Below, in pieces: positions 11,106-19,345 of a DNA stretch of 64,000 bases; positions within the stretch are counted from its first letter, which is position 1; each line of letters opens with the position of its first letter. Below the pieces are notes generated by a model that saw only the letters and a list, made by a program, of their open reading frames with translations, was not told where the DNA came from and ran no database searches. The translations under genes were made by a program, and so were the position numbers. The stretch covers positions 3,312,214 to 3,376,213 of the forward strand of contig NZ_CP110678.1 of the NCBI RefSeq assembly GCF_026167545.1, in the 5' to 3' direction. This stretch comes from Sphingomonas sp. S1-29. GTDB lineage: Bacteria > Pseudomonadota > Alphaproteobacteria > Sphingomonadales > Sphingomonadaceae.

Positions 11106-12509
11106 ATGGCGTCGACGCTCCCTGGCGAAGACGGGGCCGCCGCCGCGCCACACGACCGGCCGCGACCCTATGTCCGCGTGACCGGGTCGCTAAGCCGGCG
11201 GATGATCGTCATCGCCAGCGCGTGGATCCTGCTGCTGCTGACGGGCGGCGGCTTCGCGCTAGACCGTGTGCTGTCGAGCGCGATCACCCGCAGTTTCGAC
11301 GAACAGCTCGATTATCTGCTGACCTCGATGATCGTGTCGGCCGAGATCGGCCCCGATGGCCAGGTCGAGTTCAGCCGCGAGCTTGCCGACCAGGGGTTTT
11401 TCGAACCCTATTCGGGGCTGTATTGGCAGGTCAGCGGCGCGGGGTTCGACCCCAAGCCTTCGCGCTCGCTCTGGGACCGCCGGCTGCGGGTGACCGATCA
11501 CGCGCCCAAGGGGTCGGCGCATTATTATGATTCCGAAGAATTTGCCGACGAGAAGCTCCGTGTTGCCGAGCGCGACGTGCGGCTGCCCGGATCGAAAGTG
11601 TGGTGGCGCTTCCAGATCGCGCAGAAGCGCGAACTGCTCGACGCGCAGATCCTGGCGCTGCGCGAAACGCTGATCCGCAGCTTCCTGCTGCTCGGGGTCG
11701 GGTTGATCCTGATGGCGGCGCTCCAGACCTGGTACGGGCTGTTGCCGCTGCGCCATCTGCAACGCGAGCTCGCCAAGATGCGCGGCGGCAAGGCGGCGCG
11801 GATCGACGGGCCGATGCCCGCCGAAGTCGCGCCGATCATCGAGGAGCTCAACGACCTGATCTCGCACAACGAGCGCCAGGCCGAGGAGGCGCGGCGCCAC
11901 GCCGGCAACCTCGCGCACGCGCTCAAGACCCCGCTGACGGTGATCATGAACGCCGCGACCGCTGGCGCCGACGATTTGCCCGAGACGGTGGTACGCGAAG
12001 CGCGGACGATGCGGCGACAGGTCGATCACCATCTCGCGCGCGCACGCGCGGTCGGCCGCCGCGGCAGCGCGCATAGCCGCGCCGAGGTGTGGCCGAGCAT
12101 CCAGGCGGTCGAGCGCGCGGTCGCGCGGCTGTACCAGCATGTCCGGATCGACGTCGACGGGCGCAAGGACCTCGTCGCGCATATCGAGCGCCAGGATCTC
12201 GACGAAATGCTTGGCAATTTGGTCGAGAACGCCGCGAAATATGGCGGCGGCAGCGTGTTCATCACCGCACGCGCCGAGGCGGGGTTCGTCGAAATCCTGG
12301 TCGAAGACGACGGGGTGGGGATTGCCGAAAGCGACCGCATCCGCATCTTCGATCGCGGGGTGCGGCTCGACAGCGGCAAGCCCGGCACCGGGCTGGGGCT
12401 CGCGATCGTGCGCGACGTCGCCGAGATTTACGACGGCACGGTGAGCCTCGAGGAGAGCGAGGATCTGGGCGGGTTGATGGTGCGGCTCAGGTTGCCGGCG
12501 GCGCGGTAG
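11106..12509 (+). CDS. PhoQ/FeuQ-like sensor histidine kinase
   Basis: This 467-residue inner-membrane kinase has one TM near residues 38-58 (MIVIASAWILLLLTGGGFAL), a periplasmic sensor of about 130 residues rich in acidic patches (DSEEFADEKLRVAERDV), a second TM near 195-215 and a HAMP-like segment. The phosphoacceptor box is NLAHALKTPLTVI. The ATPase domain has NLVENAAKYG (N box), VEDDGVGI (G1) and GTGLGLAIV (G2). It is co-transcribed with the response regulator 2 bases upstream. The HALKTP box is typical of the PhoQ subgroup. A palindromic repeat pair follows the stop codon. Confidence 0.86.
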   Translation: MASTLPGEDGAAAAPHDRPRPYVRVTGSLSRRMIVIASAWILLLLTGGGFALDRVLSSAITRSFDEQLDYLLTSMIVSAEIGPDGQVEFSRELADQGFFEPYSGLYWQVSGAGFDPKPSRSLWDRRLRVTDHAPKGSAHYYDSEEFADEKLRVAERDVRLPGSKVWWRFQIAQKRELLDAQILALRETLIRSFLLLGVGLILMAALQTWYGLLPLRHLQRELAKMRGGKAARIDGPMPAEVAPIIEELNDLISHNERQAEEARRHAGNLAHALKTPLTVIMNAATAGADDLPETVVREARTMRRQVDHHLARARAVGRRGSAHSRAEVWPSIQAVERAVARLYQHVRIDVDGRKDLVAHIERQDLDEMLGNLVENAAKYGGGSVFITARAEAGFVEILVEDDGVGIAESDRIRIFDRGVRLDSGKPGTGLGLAIVRDVAEIYDGTVSLEESEDLGGLMVRLRLPAAR

Positions 12510-12515
12510 TTATTT

Positions 12516-12626
12516 CTCCCCTCCCTGGAAGGGAGGGGTTGGGGGTGGGTTGGCTGCTTGTAGGGCGACGCGCTTGCCAACAGACCGACCCACCCCCAGC
12601 CCCTCCCTTGATCAGGGAGGGGAGCA
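12516..12626. repeat. Paired palindromic repeat (REP/BIME-like), CCCCTCCC family
   Basis: Two imperfect palindromes face each other. CTCCCCTCCCTGGAAGGGAG at the left (from 12516) runs into GGGGTTGGGGGTGGG. The mirror half starts near 12588 with CCCACCCCCAGCCCCTCCC and closes with TTGATCAGGGAGGGGAG. The whole can fold into a large Y-shaped structure. It fills the space between the convergent kinase and TonB-receptor genes and may act as a bidirectional terminator. A near copy is at 61545-61673. Confidence 0.85.
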
Positions 12627-12662
12627 AGAAGGGGAGGGGTGCTCGCTTCCCGGCCCAGCCAG

Positions 12663-14849
12663 CTACAGCTGGAACCGCACCGTCGCGCGCAGGTCACGCC
12701 CTGCCAGCGGCGCAAAGTCCTTCAGGAAGCTTGCATGGCGGCGTGCCTCGACGTCGAACAAGTTGGTCGCCTGCAGCAGCAACGTCGTCGCATTGCCGCG
12801 CCCGAACGGCCGGAACGACAGCGAGGCGTTGACCATCGTATAGTCAGCCGTCGGCAGCTCGAAATCGGTCACGCGGTTCTGTTCGAACACATGCTCGACC
12901 TCGACGCGGCCGCCGAACTGCTCGGCCTGCGCTTCGAGCCCGCCCAGCAAGCGGGCCGCCGGGATGCGCGGCGCGGGGCCGACCCCGGAGATCGTCGTGC
13001 GGACATAATCCGCCAGGCCATCGACGTTGATCGCCACCCCCGAAACCTCGGCGAGCTTCGCCGCCGCCTCGACCTCGAAGCCCCAGACGCGGGTATCGGA
13101 CTGCGCATACACGAACACCGGCAGCTCGTCGGCTTCCTCGCCGGTCGGCGACTGATAGATATAGTCGTCGAACCAGTTGTAATAGGCAGCCGCGCCGAAG
13201 GTCAGCGGGCCGGCGGTGCCGCGCAGCGTGCCCTCCAACCCCCAGCTCGTTTCCTTGTCGAAGTCGGGGTTGCCGATCTCGAAAGATTGGGTGCCCGCGT
13301 GCGGGCCGTTGGCGAACAATTCCTCGGCCGACGGCGCGCGCTCGGTGTGCGAGGCGTTGAGGCCGACGCGGACGGTGTCGCTCAGCCCGACGCTGGCGCC
13401 GACCGATCCCGAAAAGGCGTTGAACTCGCGGCGGTTGAGCGGCGTGTCCAAATCGGCATCGGGCTGCGCCTTGAGCTGGGTATTCTCGAAGCGGCCCCCG
13501 ACTTCGGCGCGCACCGCGCCGAAATCGAACGATTGCAGCGTGAACAGCCCGAGCTGCTGCGTCGTGTTGCGCGGCACGAACTTTTCTTCGCCCACGACGT
13601 TGAAGTCGCGGATGAAGAATTGCGCGCCGGTCGCGCCCTGCCACCCGCCGCGTTGCGCCTGCACCAGCTCGAGCCGGCCTTCATAGCCCTGGTTGAAGAA
13701 GCTGGTGCCGATCTCGCCCGATTCCTCGATCTCGTCGTGGCGATAATCGGCCGCCGCCAACCGCAGCCGGATGCGATCGAGGAAGCCGCCATCGGTCTCG
13801 ATCTCGCTGCGGATATCGAACCGGGTCTGCTTCAGGTTCAGCCGGACATTCTCGTGGCCATGGCCTTCTTCATCGCCTTCCTCCCCGTCATGATCTTCGT
13901 CGCCATGATCATGGTCATCGCCGTCTTCATGCTGGAATTCGATCCGCGAGGGCACGCCATAGGTGCTCTCGTAGCGCGTGACCGAAAAGCCCAGATGGCC
14001 GCGATCGGTGACCACCGACAGCCCGCCCGCGACTTCCCAGGTTTCGGCGGCGCTGTTGGGCAGGCGACCGCGCAAATTCGCATTCTCGCGAACCTCGGCT
14101 TCGTCGCTGGTCAGCGCGATGCCGCGCAGGCTCGGCGAGAGCAGATAGCCGCCGGTGCGCAAATCGCCGGTGCGCAGATACGTCCCGTCGACATGCGCGA
14201 CCAGATTGCCGCCGATCCGCGCCTCGACCTCGCCCGCGATCGAGCGTTCCTCGGCGGCCGAGCCATAGCTGGCCAGCACGTCGACATGGATCGCCTCGTC
14301 GGGCAGCGCGCGCGGGATCCGGCTGTCGATCACGTTGACCACGCCGCCGATCGCGGACGATCCGAACAGCAATGCCGAGGGGCCGCGAAGCACCTCGATC
14401 CGCTCGGCGGTGAGCGGATTGATAACGGGGGCGTGATCGACCGAGTTGGTCGAGGCATCGATGCTGCCGATGCCGTCGATCAGCACGCGGATGCGGTCGC
14501 CCTGGAAGCCGCGGAGCACCGGGCGCGAGGCGTTGGGGCCGAACGAGGTCGCCGAGACGCCCGGCTGGCGCGCGAGCGTGTCGCCGATCGTGGGGCGCAA
14601 TTCGCGCGTCAGCACCTCGCCCGACAGCACCGAGGTACCCGACAGCACGTCGAGCCGGTTGCGCTGATAGGGGGCGGTGACGATGATGTCGTTGGGCTGC
14701 GCGGTGTGATCGCCGCGCTGCGGCTCGGCGGCGGCCGCGGGGGCGGGCACCGATGCCGGCGCGGCGCGGTCGGTGTCGTTCGAAGGCTGCGCCAGCGCGG
14801 GAACGGCAACCAGCATCGTCGAGGTCGCAAGCAAGGTACGCAAAAGCAT
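12663..14849 (-). CDS. TonB-dependent receptor, probable zinc/metal uptake (ZnuD-like)
   Basis: This outer-membrane receptor has a signal peptide (MLLRTLLATSTMLVAVPALA), a TonB-box-like DIIVTA, a plug domain (RPTIGDTLARQPGV, GFQGDRIRVLIDG, ERIEVLRGPSALLFGSSAIGGVVNVID) and a long beta barrel ending in DLRATVRFQL. One loop is extremely His/Asp/Glu-rich (near 13850-13940; HEDGDDHDHGDEDHDGEE), as in ZnuD-type zinc receptors. I prefer the ATG at 14849 (728 residues). The ATG at 14885 would add 12 residues before the signal peptide and almost abuts the predicted promoter/operator. Metal specificity is inferred from the loop and the Zur-like site. Confidence 0.85.
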   Translation of the reverse strand: MLLRTLLATSTMLVAVPALAQPSNDTDRAAPASVPAPAAAAEPQRGDHTAQPNDIIVTAPYQRNRLDVLSGTSVLSGEVLTRELRPTIGDTLARQPGVSATSFGPNASRPVLRGFQGDRIRVLIDGIGSIDASTNSVDHAPVINPLTAERIEVLRGPSALLFGSSAIGGVVNVIDSRIPRALPDEAIHVDVLASYGSAAEERSIAGEVEARIGGNLVAHVDGTYLRTGDLRTGGYLLSPSLRGIALTSDEAEVRENANLRGRLPNSAAETWEVAGGLSVVTDRGHLGFSVTRYESTYGVPSRIEFQHEDGDDHDHGDEDHDGEEGDEEGHGHENVRLNLKQTRFDIRSEIETDGGFLDRIRLRLAAADYRHDEIEESGEIGTSFFNQGYEGRLELVQAQRGGWQGATGAQFFIRDFNVVGEEKFVPRNTTQQLGLFTLQSFDFGAVRAEVGGRFENTQLKAQPDADLDTPLNRREFNAFSGSVGASVGLSDTVRVGLNASHTERAPSAEELFANGPHAGTQSFEIGNPDFDKETSWGLEGTLRGTAGPLTFGAAAYYNWFDDYIYQSPTGEEADELPVFVYAQSDTRVWGFEVEAAAKLAEVSGVAINVDGLADYVRTTISGVGPAPRIPAARLLGGLEAQAEQFGGRVEVEHVFEQNRVTDFELPTADYTMVNASLSFRPFGRGNATTLLLQATNLFDVEARRHASFLKDFAPLAGRDLRATVRFQL

Positions 14850-14890
14850 GGAAAGACCCGTCGTCGTGAGGAACGCCTCTTTCATACTGC

Positions 14891-14904
14891 GATGTTATAA
14901 AGTC
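14891..14904. promoter_or_regulatory. Candidate Zur operator / promoter of the TonB receptor
   Basis: GATGTTATAAAGTC matches the perfect palindrome GATGTTATAACATC at 12 of 14 positions and resembles the ATGTTATA half-sites of Zur operators. On the minus strand it contains TATAAC, a possible -10 element, which would place the transcript start near 14885 and support translation from 14849. Inferred by eye; no matrix score was computed. Confidence 0.35.
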
Positions 14905-15143
14905 TCAAGGCGGTTTTTGACGCAGTGCGGCGAGATAGCGTGCAAGACGTGTTTGTTGTCGGCGGCTGTTACAAATAGGCAACAGGCAGGGCGGGGAGCG
15001 GCGCGGCGGCGCCAAGGCCGTGGCTCCGCGCCGTAAACAGGCTCGCGATTGAACCAATGCCCTGCGTACTCGTCCTGCGTTGCCAGGGGTCCAACCGGCG
15101 GTGCGTTCGTGGCGCAGCCCCCCGTCAGCCCTGCGGGTTGCCA

Positions 15144-15168
15144 CCTCCCCTGAAGGGGGAGGGTTTTT
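15144..15168 (+). repeat. Palindrome CCTCCCC-TGAA-GGGGGAGG followed by T5
   Basis: A strong short hairpin with five T residues after it looks like a rho-independent terminator on the plus strand. No plus-strand gene ends nearby: the 14886-15236 gap holds no convincing coding region. It more likely belongs to the same CCCCTCCC repeat family as the larger copies at 12.5 and 61.5 kb. Confidence 0.5.
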
Positions 15169-15173
15169 GGTAG

Positions 15174-15209
15174 GCAAAGAAAAGGGGCGCGGCATTGCTG
15201 CTGCGCCCC
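15174..15209 (-). terminator. Rho-independent terminator of the secreted Met/Pro-rich protein gene
   Basis: Read on the minus strand, GGGGCGC and GCGCCCC (15209-15203 and 15190-15184) form a 7-bp stem with a 12-base loop, followed directly by TTTTCTTT. It starts 28 bases after the stop codon of the gene that ends at 15237. Confidence 0.75.
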
Positions 15210-15236
15210 TCATCCTAGTGCCGACGCGACCGGCGA

Positions 15237-15707
15237 TTACTCGCCGCGGTTGCGGCAGCCATCGGTCTGGCCGCGCTTGCACACCGGATATTCGGCTTTG
15301 GGTGCGGGCGGCGGGAACGCCTGCGTCGGCGACATCGACGCCTGGACGCGGACCGTGGCGCCCGCCTGTGCCGGACCCGACATCGGCGGCTGCGCGGGCA
15401 TATAGCCACCAGCGGTCATCGAACCGCCGCCGCTCGCCATCGGCTGCTGCGTCGGCTGTTGCTCCATCGGCTGGCCTGCCGGGCTGGCGGGGGGCATCGT
15501 CGAATCGGGGGTCGTCATGGGCGGCGCGTCCTGCGTCGCGTCGGGCGCGGTCGGCTGCATCGTCGAGCCCTGGCTCGCGGGGGCGTCGGCGCTGCTCATC
15601 GGCGCGTCGGCGCCCGATGGCGGCATATTGCCCGAGTTGGTGGGGGCGGTCTGCGCGAATGCGGCGCTGCTCAGCGCCAGCGCGGCGGTCATTGCGATGA
15701 ATTTCAT
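15237..15707 (-). CDS. Secreted low-complexity Met/Pro/Ala-rich protein
   Basis: This 156-residue protein has a clear signal peptide (MKFIAMTAALALSSAAFAQ). The mature part is low-complexity, rich in Pro, Met, Gln, Ser, Thr and Ala (e.g. NMPPSGADAPMSS, QPMEQQPTQQPMASGGG). A short tail ends with PKAEYPVCKRGQTDGCRNRGE and holds the only two cysteines (CKRGQTDGC). I do not recognise a family. It has its own terminator and sits alone between the TonB receptor and the phosphate regulon. The many methionines in an exported protein suggest metal or oxidant interaction, but that is speculation. Confidence 0.72.
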   Translation of the reverse strand: MKFIAMTAALALSSAAFAQTAPTNSGNMPPSGADAPMSSADAPASQGSTMQPTAPDATQDAPPMTTPDSTMPPASPAGQPMEQQPTQQPMASGGGSMTAGGYMPAQPPMSGPAQAGATVRVQASMSPTQAFPPPAPKAEYPVCKRGQTDGCRNRGE

Positions 15708-15815
15708 GCGTGCTCTCCTGCTCGATACCGAAGCGCGAAAGGGTGCGCTGGCACAAGGAACGCGCTGACTCGCGAATCTTTCCGATCCTGTCCGATTCGG
15801 CGGCAGGGCGCCCCG

Positions 15816-16508
15816 TTACGCCCCCGAGTCGAGTGCGTAGCCCGCCGATCGCACGGTGCGGATGATGTCGGGCCGGTCGGTGCCGTTGATCGCCTTGCGC
15901 AGCCGGCGGATATGCACGTCGACGGTCCGGCTCTCGATGTCGCTGTCGTGCCCCCACACCGCGTCGAGCAGCCGCTCGCGCGAAAAGACCCAGCCGGGAT
16001 GTTCGAGGAAATGCTTGAGCAGCCGGAACTCGGTGGGGCCAAGCGGCACGACTTCGCCGCCGCGGCGCACCTTGTGGCCGACGGTGTCCATCTCGATGTC
16101 CGAATAGACCAGTTGCTCGCCCGCGAGCGCCGGCCGGACCCGGCGCAGCACCGCGCCGACACGCGCGACCAGTTCGCGCGGCGAGAAGGGCTTGGTCACA
16201 TAATCGTCGGCACCGGTTTCGAGGCCGCGGACGCGATCCTCTTCCTCGCCGCGCGCGGTGAGCATGATGATCGGCACATTGGCGGTCTCGGGCATCCGGC
16301 GGAGCCGGCGGCACACCTCGATCCCCGAAAGCCCCTCGACCATCCAGTCGAGCAGCACGATGTCAGGAGTCGCTTCCTTGGCTAGCAGCAAGGCTTCCTC
16401 ACCATCGGGGGTCTGCTTGACCTCGAAATCCTCGCGCTTGAAATGCCAGGTGAGCAGTTCGGCGAGGGCGGCATCGTCCTCGACCAGCAGCATCTTCACT
16501 CGTGCCAT
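15816..16508 (-). CDS. phoB: Phosphate regulon response regulator PhoB
   Basis: This OmpR-family regulator has about 230 residues, the usual PhoB length. The receiver has LLVEDDAALAE, phospho-Asp in PDIVLLDWMVEGLSG, Thr in IIMLTARGEEEDRV and Lys in YVTKPFSPRE. The winged helix has GPTEFRLLKHFLEHPGWVFSRERLLDAVWG and RTVDVHIRRLRKAIN. The ATG at 16508 is preferred; a GTG at 16517 is in frame, 2 bases after the phoU stop. It is the last gene of the phoR-pst-phoU-phoB run. PhoB~P activates pst and phosphate-scavenging genes when phosphate is low. Confidence 0.92.
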   Translation of the reverse strand: MARVKMLLVEDDAALAELLTWHFKREDFEVKQTPDGEEALLLAKEATPDIVLLDWMVEGLSGIEVCRRLRRMPETANVPIIMLTARGEEEDRVRGLETGADDYVTKPFSPRELVARVGAVLRRVRPALAGEQLVYSDIEMDTVGHKVRRGGEVVPLGPTEFRLLKHFLEHPGWVFSRERLLDAVWGHDSDIESRTVDVHIRRLRKAINGTDRPDIIRTVRSAGYALDSGA

Positions 16509-16519
16509 CGTCGCCACTT

Positions 16520-17209
16520 TCAGTTGGCTGCGGTTGAGGGAATGCGTTCGCGTTCGCCCATCTGCTCGCCGGTTGCCGCGTAATATACCATCTCGGCCAG
16601 GTTGGTCGCCTGGTCGCCGATCCGCTCGAGATTCTTGGCGACGAACAGCAGATGCGCCGCCTGGCTGATGCTGGCGGGGTTCTCCATCATGAAGGTCACC
16701 AGCGCGCGAAAGATCGAATTGTAGAAATCGTCGACCGCGCGGTCGCGCTCGCCGATCGACATCGCCTTTTCGATGTCGCGCGCGGCAAAGGCGTCGAGCA
16801 CGTCGTGGAGCATTTCGCTCGCGACGCCCGCCATTGCGGGGAGCACCGACAGCGGTTCGATATGCCGGTGCCCCTCGATATCGGCGACGCGCTTGGCGAT
16901 GTTCTTGGCATGGTCCCCGACGCGCTCGAGCGTGTTCGAGATCTTCATCGCCGCGACGACTTCGCGCAGGTCGTCGGCCATCGGCGCGCGCAGCGCGATC
17001 AACTGGACCGCCAGCCGCTCGACCTCGTGCTCGAGCACGTCTATCTTCTTGTCGCCCTCGATCACCTTGGCGGCGGCATCCAGGTCATGGCGCACCAGCG
17101 CTTCGATCGCACCGGTGATCGCCTGTTCGGCAAGTCCGCCCATCTGCGCGATCAGCCCGCGCAGCTGCCCCAGTTCGTCGTCGAAAACCTTGACCGTATG
17201 CTCGTTCAT
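16520..17209 (-). CDS. phoU: Phosphate signalling protein PhoU
   Basis: This all-helical 229-residue protein has the two PhoU repeats. Each carries the metal-binding signature E/DxxxD (DKKIDVLEHEVERLAVQLIALRAP in repeat 1 and ERDRAVDDFYNSIFRALV in repeat 2), and NLERIGDQATNLAE matches the family's ERIGDxA motif. PhoU connects the Pst transporter to PhoR and keeps PhoB inactive when phosphate is plentiful. It lies 25 bases behind pstB and just ahead of phoB. Confidence 0.92.
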   Translation of the reverse strand: MNEHTVKVFDDELGQLRGLIAQMGGLAEQAITGAIEALVRHDLDAAAKVIEGDKKIDVLEHEVERLAVQLIALRAPMADDLREVVAAMKISNTLERVGDHAKNIAKRVADIEGHRHIEPLSVLPAMAGVASEMLHDVLDAFAARDIEKAMSIGERDRAVDDFYNSIFRALVTFMMENPASISQAAHLLFVAKNLERIGDQATNLAEMVYYAATGEQMGERERIPSTAAN

Positions 17210-17234
17210 GTCGTTGTGCCTCGGGGCGAAGGGG

Positions 17235-18047
17235 TCAGCCGTAGCGGCCGGTGATATAGTCCTTGGTCCGCTCCTGGCGCGGGTTCGTGAAGATTTCCGA
17301 CGTCACGCCATATTCGACCAGATTGCCGAGATGGAAGAACGCGGTGCGCTGCGACACGCGTGCCGCCTGCTGCATATTGTGGGTGACGATCACGATCGCA
17401 TAGCGGCCGCGCAGTTCGTGGATCAGCTCCTCGATCTTGGCGGTGGCGATCGGATCGAGCGCGCTGCACGGCTCGTCCATCAAGATCACTTCGGGGTCGA
17501 CCGCGATCGCGCGCGCGATGCAGAGCCGCTGCTGCTGGCCGCCCGACAGCGCCGTCCCCGAATCGGCCAGCCGATCCTTCACTTCTTCCCACAGCCCGGC
17601 GCGGCGCAGCGAGCGTTCGACGACATGGTCGAGATCGGCCTTCGACGGCGCCAGCCCATGGATTCGCGGGCCATAGGCGACGTTTTCGTAGATCGACTTG
17701 GGGAAGGGGTTGGGCTTCTGGAACACCATGCCGACGCGCGCGCGCAGCTGGACCACGTCCATCGACGGCGCATAGATATCCTCGCCGTCGAGCGTGATGT
17801 CGCCTTCGGTCCGCGCGATCGGGATCGTGTCGTTCATCCGGTTGAGCGTGCGCAGGAAGGTCGACTTGCCGCAGCCCGACGGGCCGATGAATGCGGTCAC
17901 ATTGTCCATGTCGACATCGATCGACACGTCCTTGATCGCGTGGGTCTTGCCATAATAGACGTTGACGTCGCGCGCCGCCATCTTGATCGGGCGCGCCGGC
18001 GCGTTGGTCGCGGCTTCGGCAGAGGGTTTGACGTGGACGTCGGTCAT
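17235..18047 (-). CDS. pstB: Phosphate ABC transporter ATP-binding protein PstB
   Basis: This 270-residue ATPase has Walker [21 protein letters not shown], the Q loop [19 protein letters not shown], signature [16 protein letters not shown], Walker [17 protein letters not shown] and switch His in [11 protein letters not shown], a textbook PstB set. The start at 18047 overlaps the pstA stop by one base (TAATG). The open frame continues much further upstream, but that is pstA read out of frame. It energises phosphate import through PstCA. Confidence 0.93.
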   Translation of the reverse strand: MTDVHVKPSAEAATNAPARPIKMAARDVNVYYGKTHAIKDVSIDVDMDNVTAFIGPSGCGKSTFLRTLNRMNDTIPIARTEGDITLDGEDIYAPSMDVVQLRARVGMVFQKPNPFPKSIYENVAYGPRIHGLAPSKADLDHVVERSLRRAGLWEEVKDRLADSGTALSGGQQQRLCIARAIAVDPEVILMDEPCSALDPIATAKIEELIHELRGRYAIVIVTHNMQQAARVSQRTAFFHLGNLVEYGVTSEIFTNPRQERTKDYITGRYG

Positions 18048-19345
18048 TACCAGCGGGTCTCGAATCGGTTGCGGAGATAAATGGCGAGCGCGTTCATCGC
18101 GAGCAGGAACATCAATAGCACGATGATCGCCGCGCTGGTCTTTTCGACGAAGCCGCGGCTCACCTGATCGGACCAGAGGAAGATCTGCACCGGCAGCACC
18201 GTCGCCGGGCTGGTGAGGTCGTCGGGCGCGGTCGAGATGAAGGCGCGCATGCCGATCATCAGCAGCGGGGCGGTCTCGCCCAGCGCGCGCGCCATGCCGA
18301 TGATCGTGCCGGTCAGGATGCCGGGCAGCGCGAGCGGCAGGACGTGGTGGAACACCACCTGGATCCGGCTCGCGCCGACCCCCAGCGCCGCGTCGCGGAT
18401 CGAGGGCGGAACCGCCTTCACCGCGTTGCGCCCCGCGATGACGATGACGGGCATGATCATCAGCGCCAGCGTCACCCCGCCGACGATCGGCGCCGATCGC
18501 GGCATGTTGAAGGTGCCAAGAAACACCGCGAGGCCGAGCAGGCCGAAGATGATCGAAGGCACCGCAGCGAGGTTGTTGATCGACACCTCGATCAGGTCGG
18601 TCCAGCGATTGCGCGGGGCATATTCTTCGAGATAGATCGCCGAGAGCACGCCGATCGGGAAGGCGAGCGCGAGCGTCACCAGCATCGTCAGGAACGATCC
18701 CTTGAGCGCGCCCCAGATGCCCACCGCGGTCGGATCGGTCGAATCGGCGCCGGTGAGGAAGGTCCAGTTGAACCCGCTGGTCAGCGCGCCGCGCTGCGTC
18801 AGCATCGCCGCGGCGGCTTCGGTCTCGGGGGTCGCATCCTCGGTCGCGGCGGTGTGGATGTCGCTCGATGCGGGAACGGTGATCGTCGCCTGCTTGGTCA
18901 GCAGGCTCGGATCGTCCTTCACCGCCTCGCGCACCGTCACCCACGCGCTGTCCGAGATATAGCGTTCGCCCTCTTCGCCGAACGCCTCGACCGCGGCGAC
19001 ACCGACCGCGTTCTGCAGCCCGGCACCCGCGAGCGCCAGATCGGCCCCGCGTCGCCCGAGCTGGTCGGGGGTGACGTCGAGGTTCATTGCCGCGAAGTTC
19101 AGCGGCAGCCGAACCTCGGTCCGGCTGAAGCCCGCGAGCCCGTTCGACAGCATCGTCCACAGCAGGAACGCCAGGAACCCCGCCGAGATCGTCACCGCGG
19201 CGAGGCCGAGCAGCCGGAAGCGGCGTTCGGCGGCGTAGCGGCGGCGGATGCGGCGCTGCATCGATTGGGTCTTCCAATCGGTCGGCGCGCGCTCGGCGGG
19301 CTCGTGCCCCCCCGCGAGCGACTGGGCTACAAGGGTGCTACTCAT
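18047..19345 (-). CDS. pstA: Phosphate ABC transporter permease PstA (long form)
   Basis: This 432-residue permease is well above the ~290 residues of the classic form. After a first TM (about 47-69) comes a roughly 140-residue periplasmic insert (DUF3333-like: [33 protein letters not shown]). The usual five-TM core follows, with the coupling motif [35 protein letters not shown] (EAA-type loop). It overlaps pstC by 8 bases and pstB by 1. It forms the membrane channel with PstC. Confidence 0.9.
   Translation of the reverse strand: MSSTLVAQSLAGGHEPAERAPTDWKTQSMQRRIRRRYAAERRFRLLGLAAVTISAGFLAFLLWTMLSNGLAGFSRTEVRLPLNFAAMNLDVTPDQLGRRGADLALAGAGLQNAVGVAAVEAFGEEGERYISDSAWVTVREAVKDDPSLLTKQATITVPASSDIHTAATEDATPETEAAAAMLTQRGALTSGFNWTFLTGADSTDPTAVGIWGALKGSFLTMLVTLALAFPIGVLSAIYLEEYAPRNRWTDLIEVSINNLAAVPSIIFGLLGLAVFLGTFNMPRSAPIVGGVTLALMIMPVIVIAGRNAVKAVPPSIRDAALGVGASRIQVVFHHVLPLALPGILTGTIIGMARALGETAPLLMIGMRAFISTAPDDLTSPATVLPVQIFLWSDQVSRGFVEKTSAAIIVLLMFLLAMNALAIYLRNRFETRW

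Noticed and set aside
12639..14900. Open frame of 753 codons on the plus strand opposite the TonB receptor
   Set aside because: Composition is Arg/Asp/His-rich noise typical of antisense frames in GC-rich DNA, and it is opposite a receptor with clear plug and barrel motifs.
15144..15168. Hairpin plus T5 as a plus-strand transcription terminator
   Set aside because: No plus-strand gene ends upstream, and the sequence matches the interspersed CCCCTCCC repeat family; kept as a repeat.
17235..19277. Apparent long protein joining PstB to an N-terminal extension
   Set aside because: The extension is pstA read out of frame; PstB begins at 18047 with its normal N-terminus.
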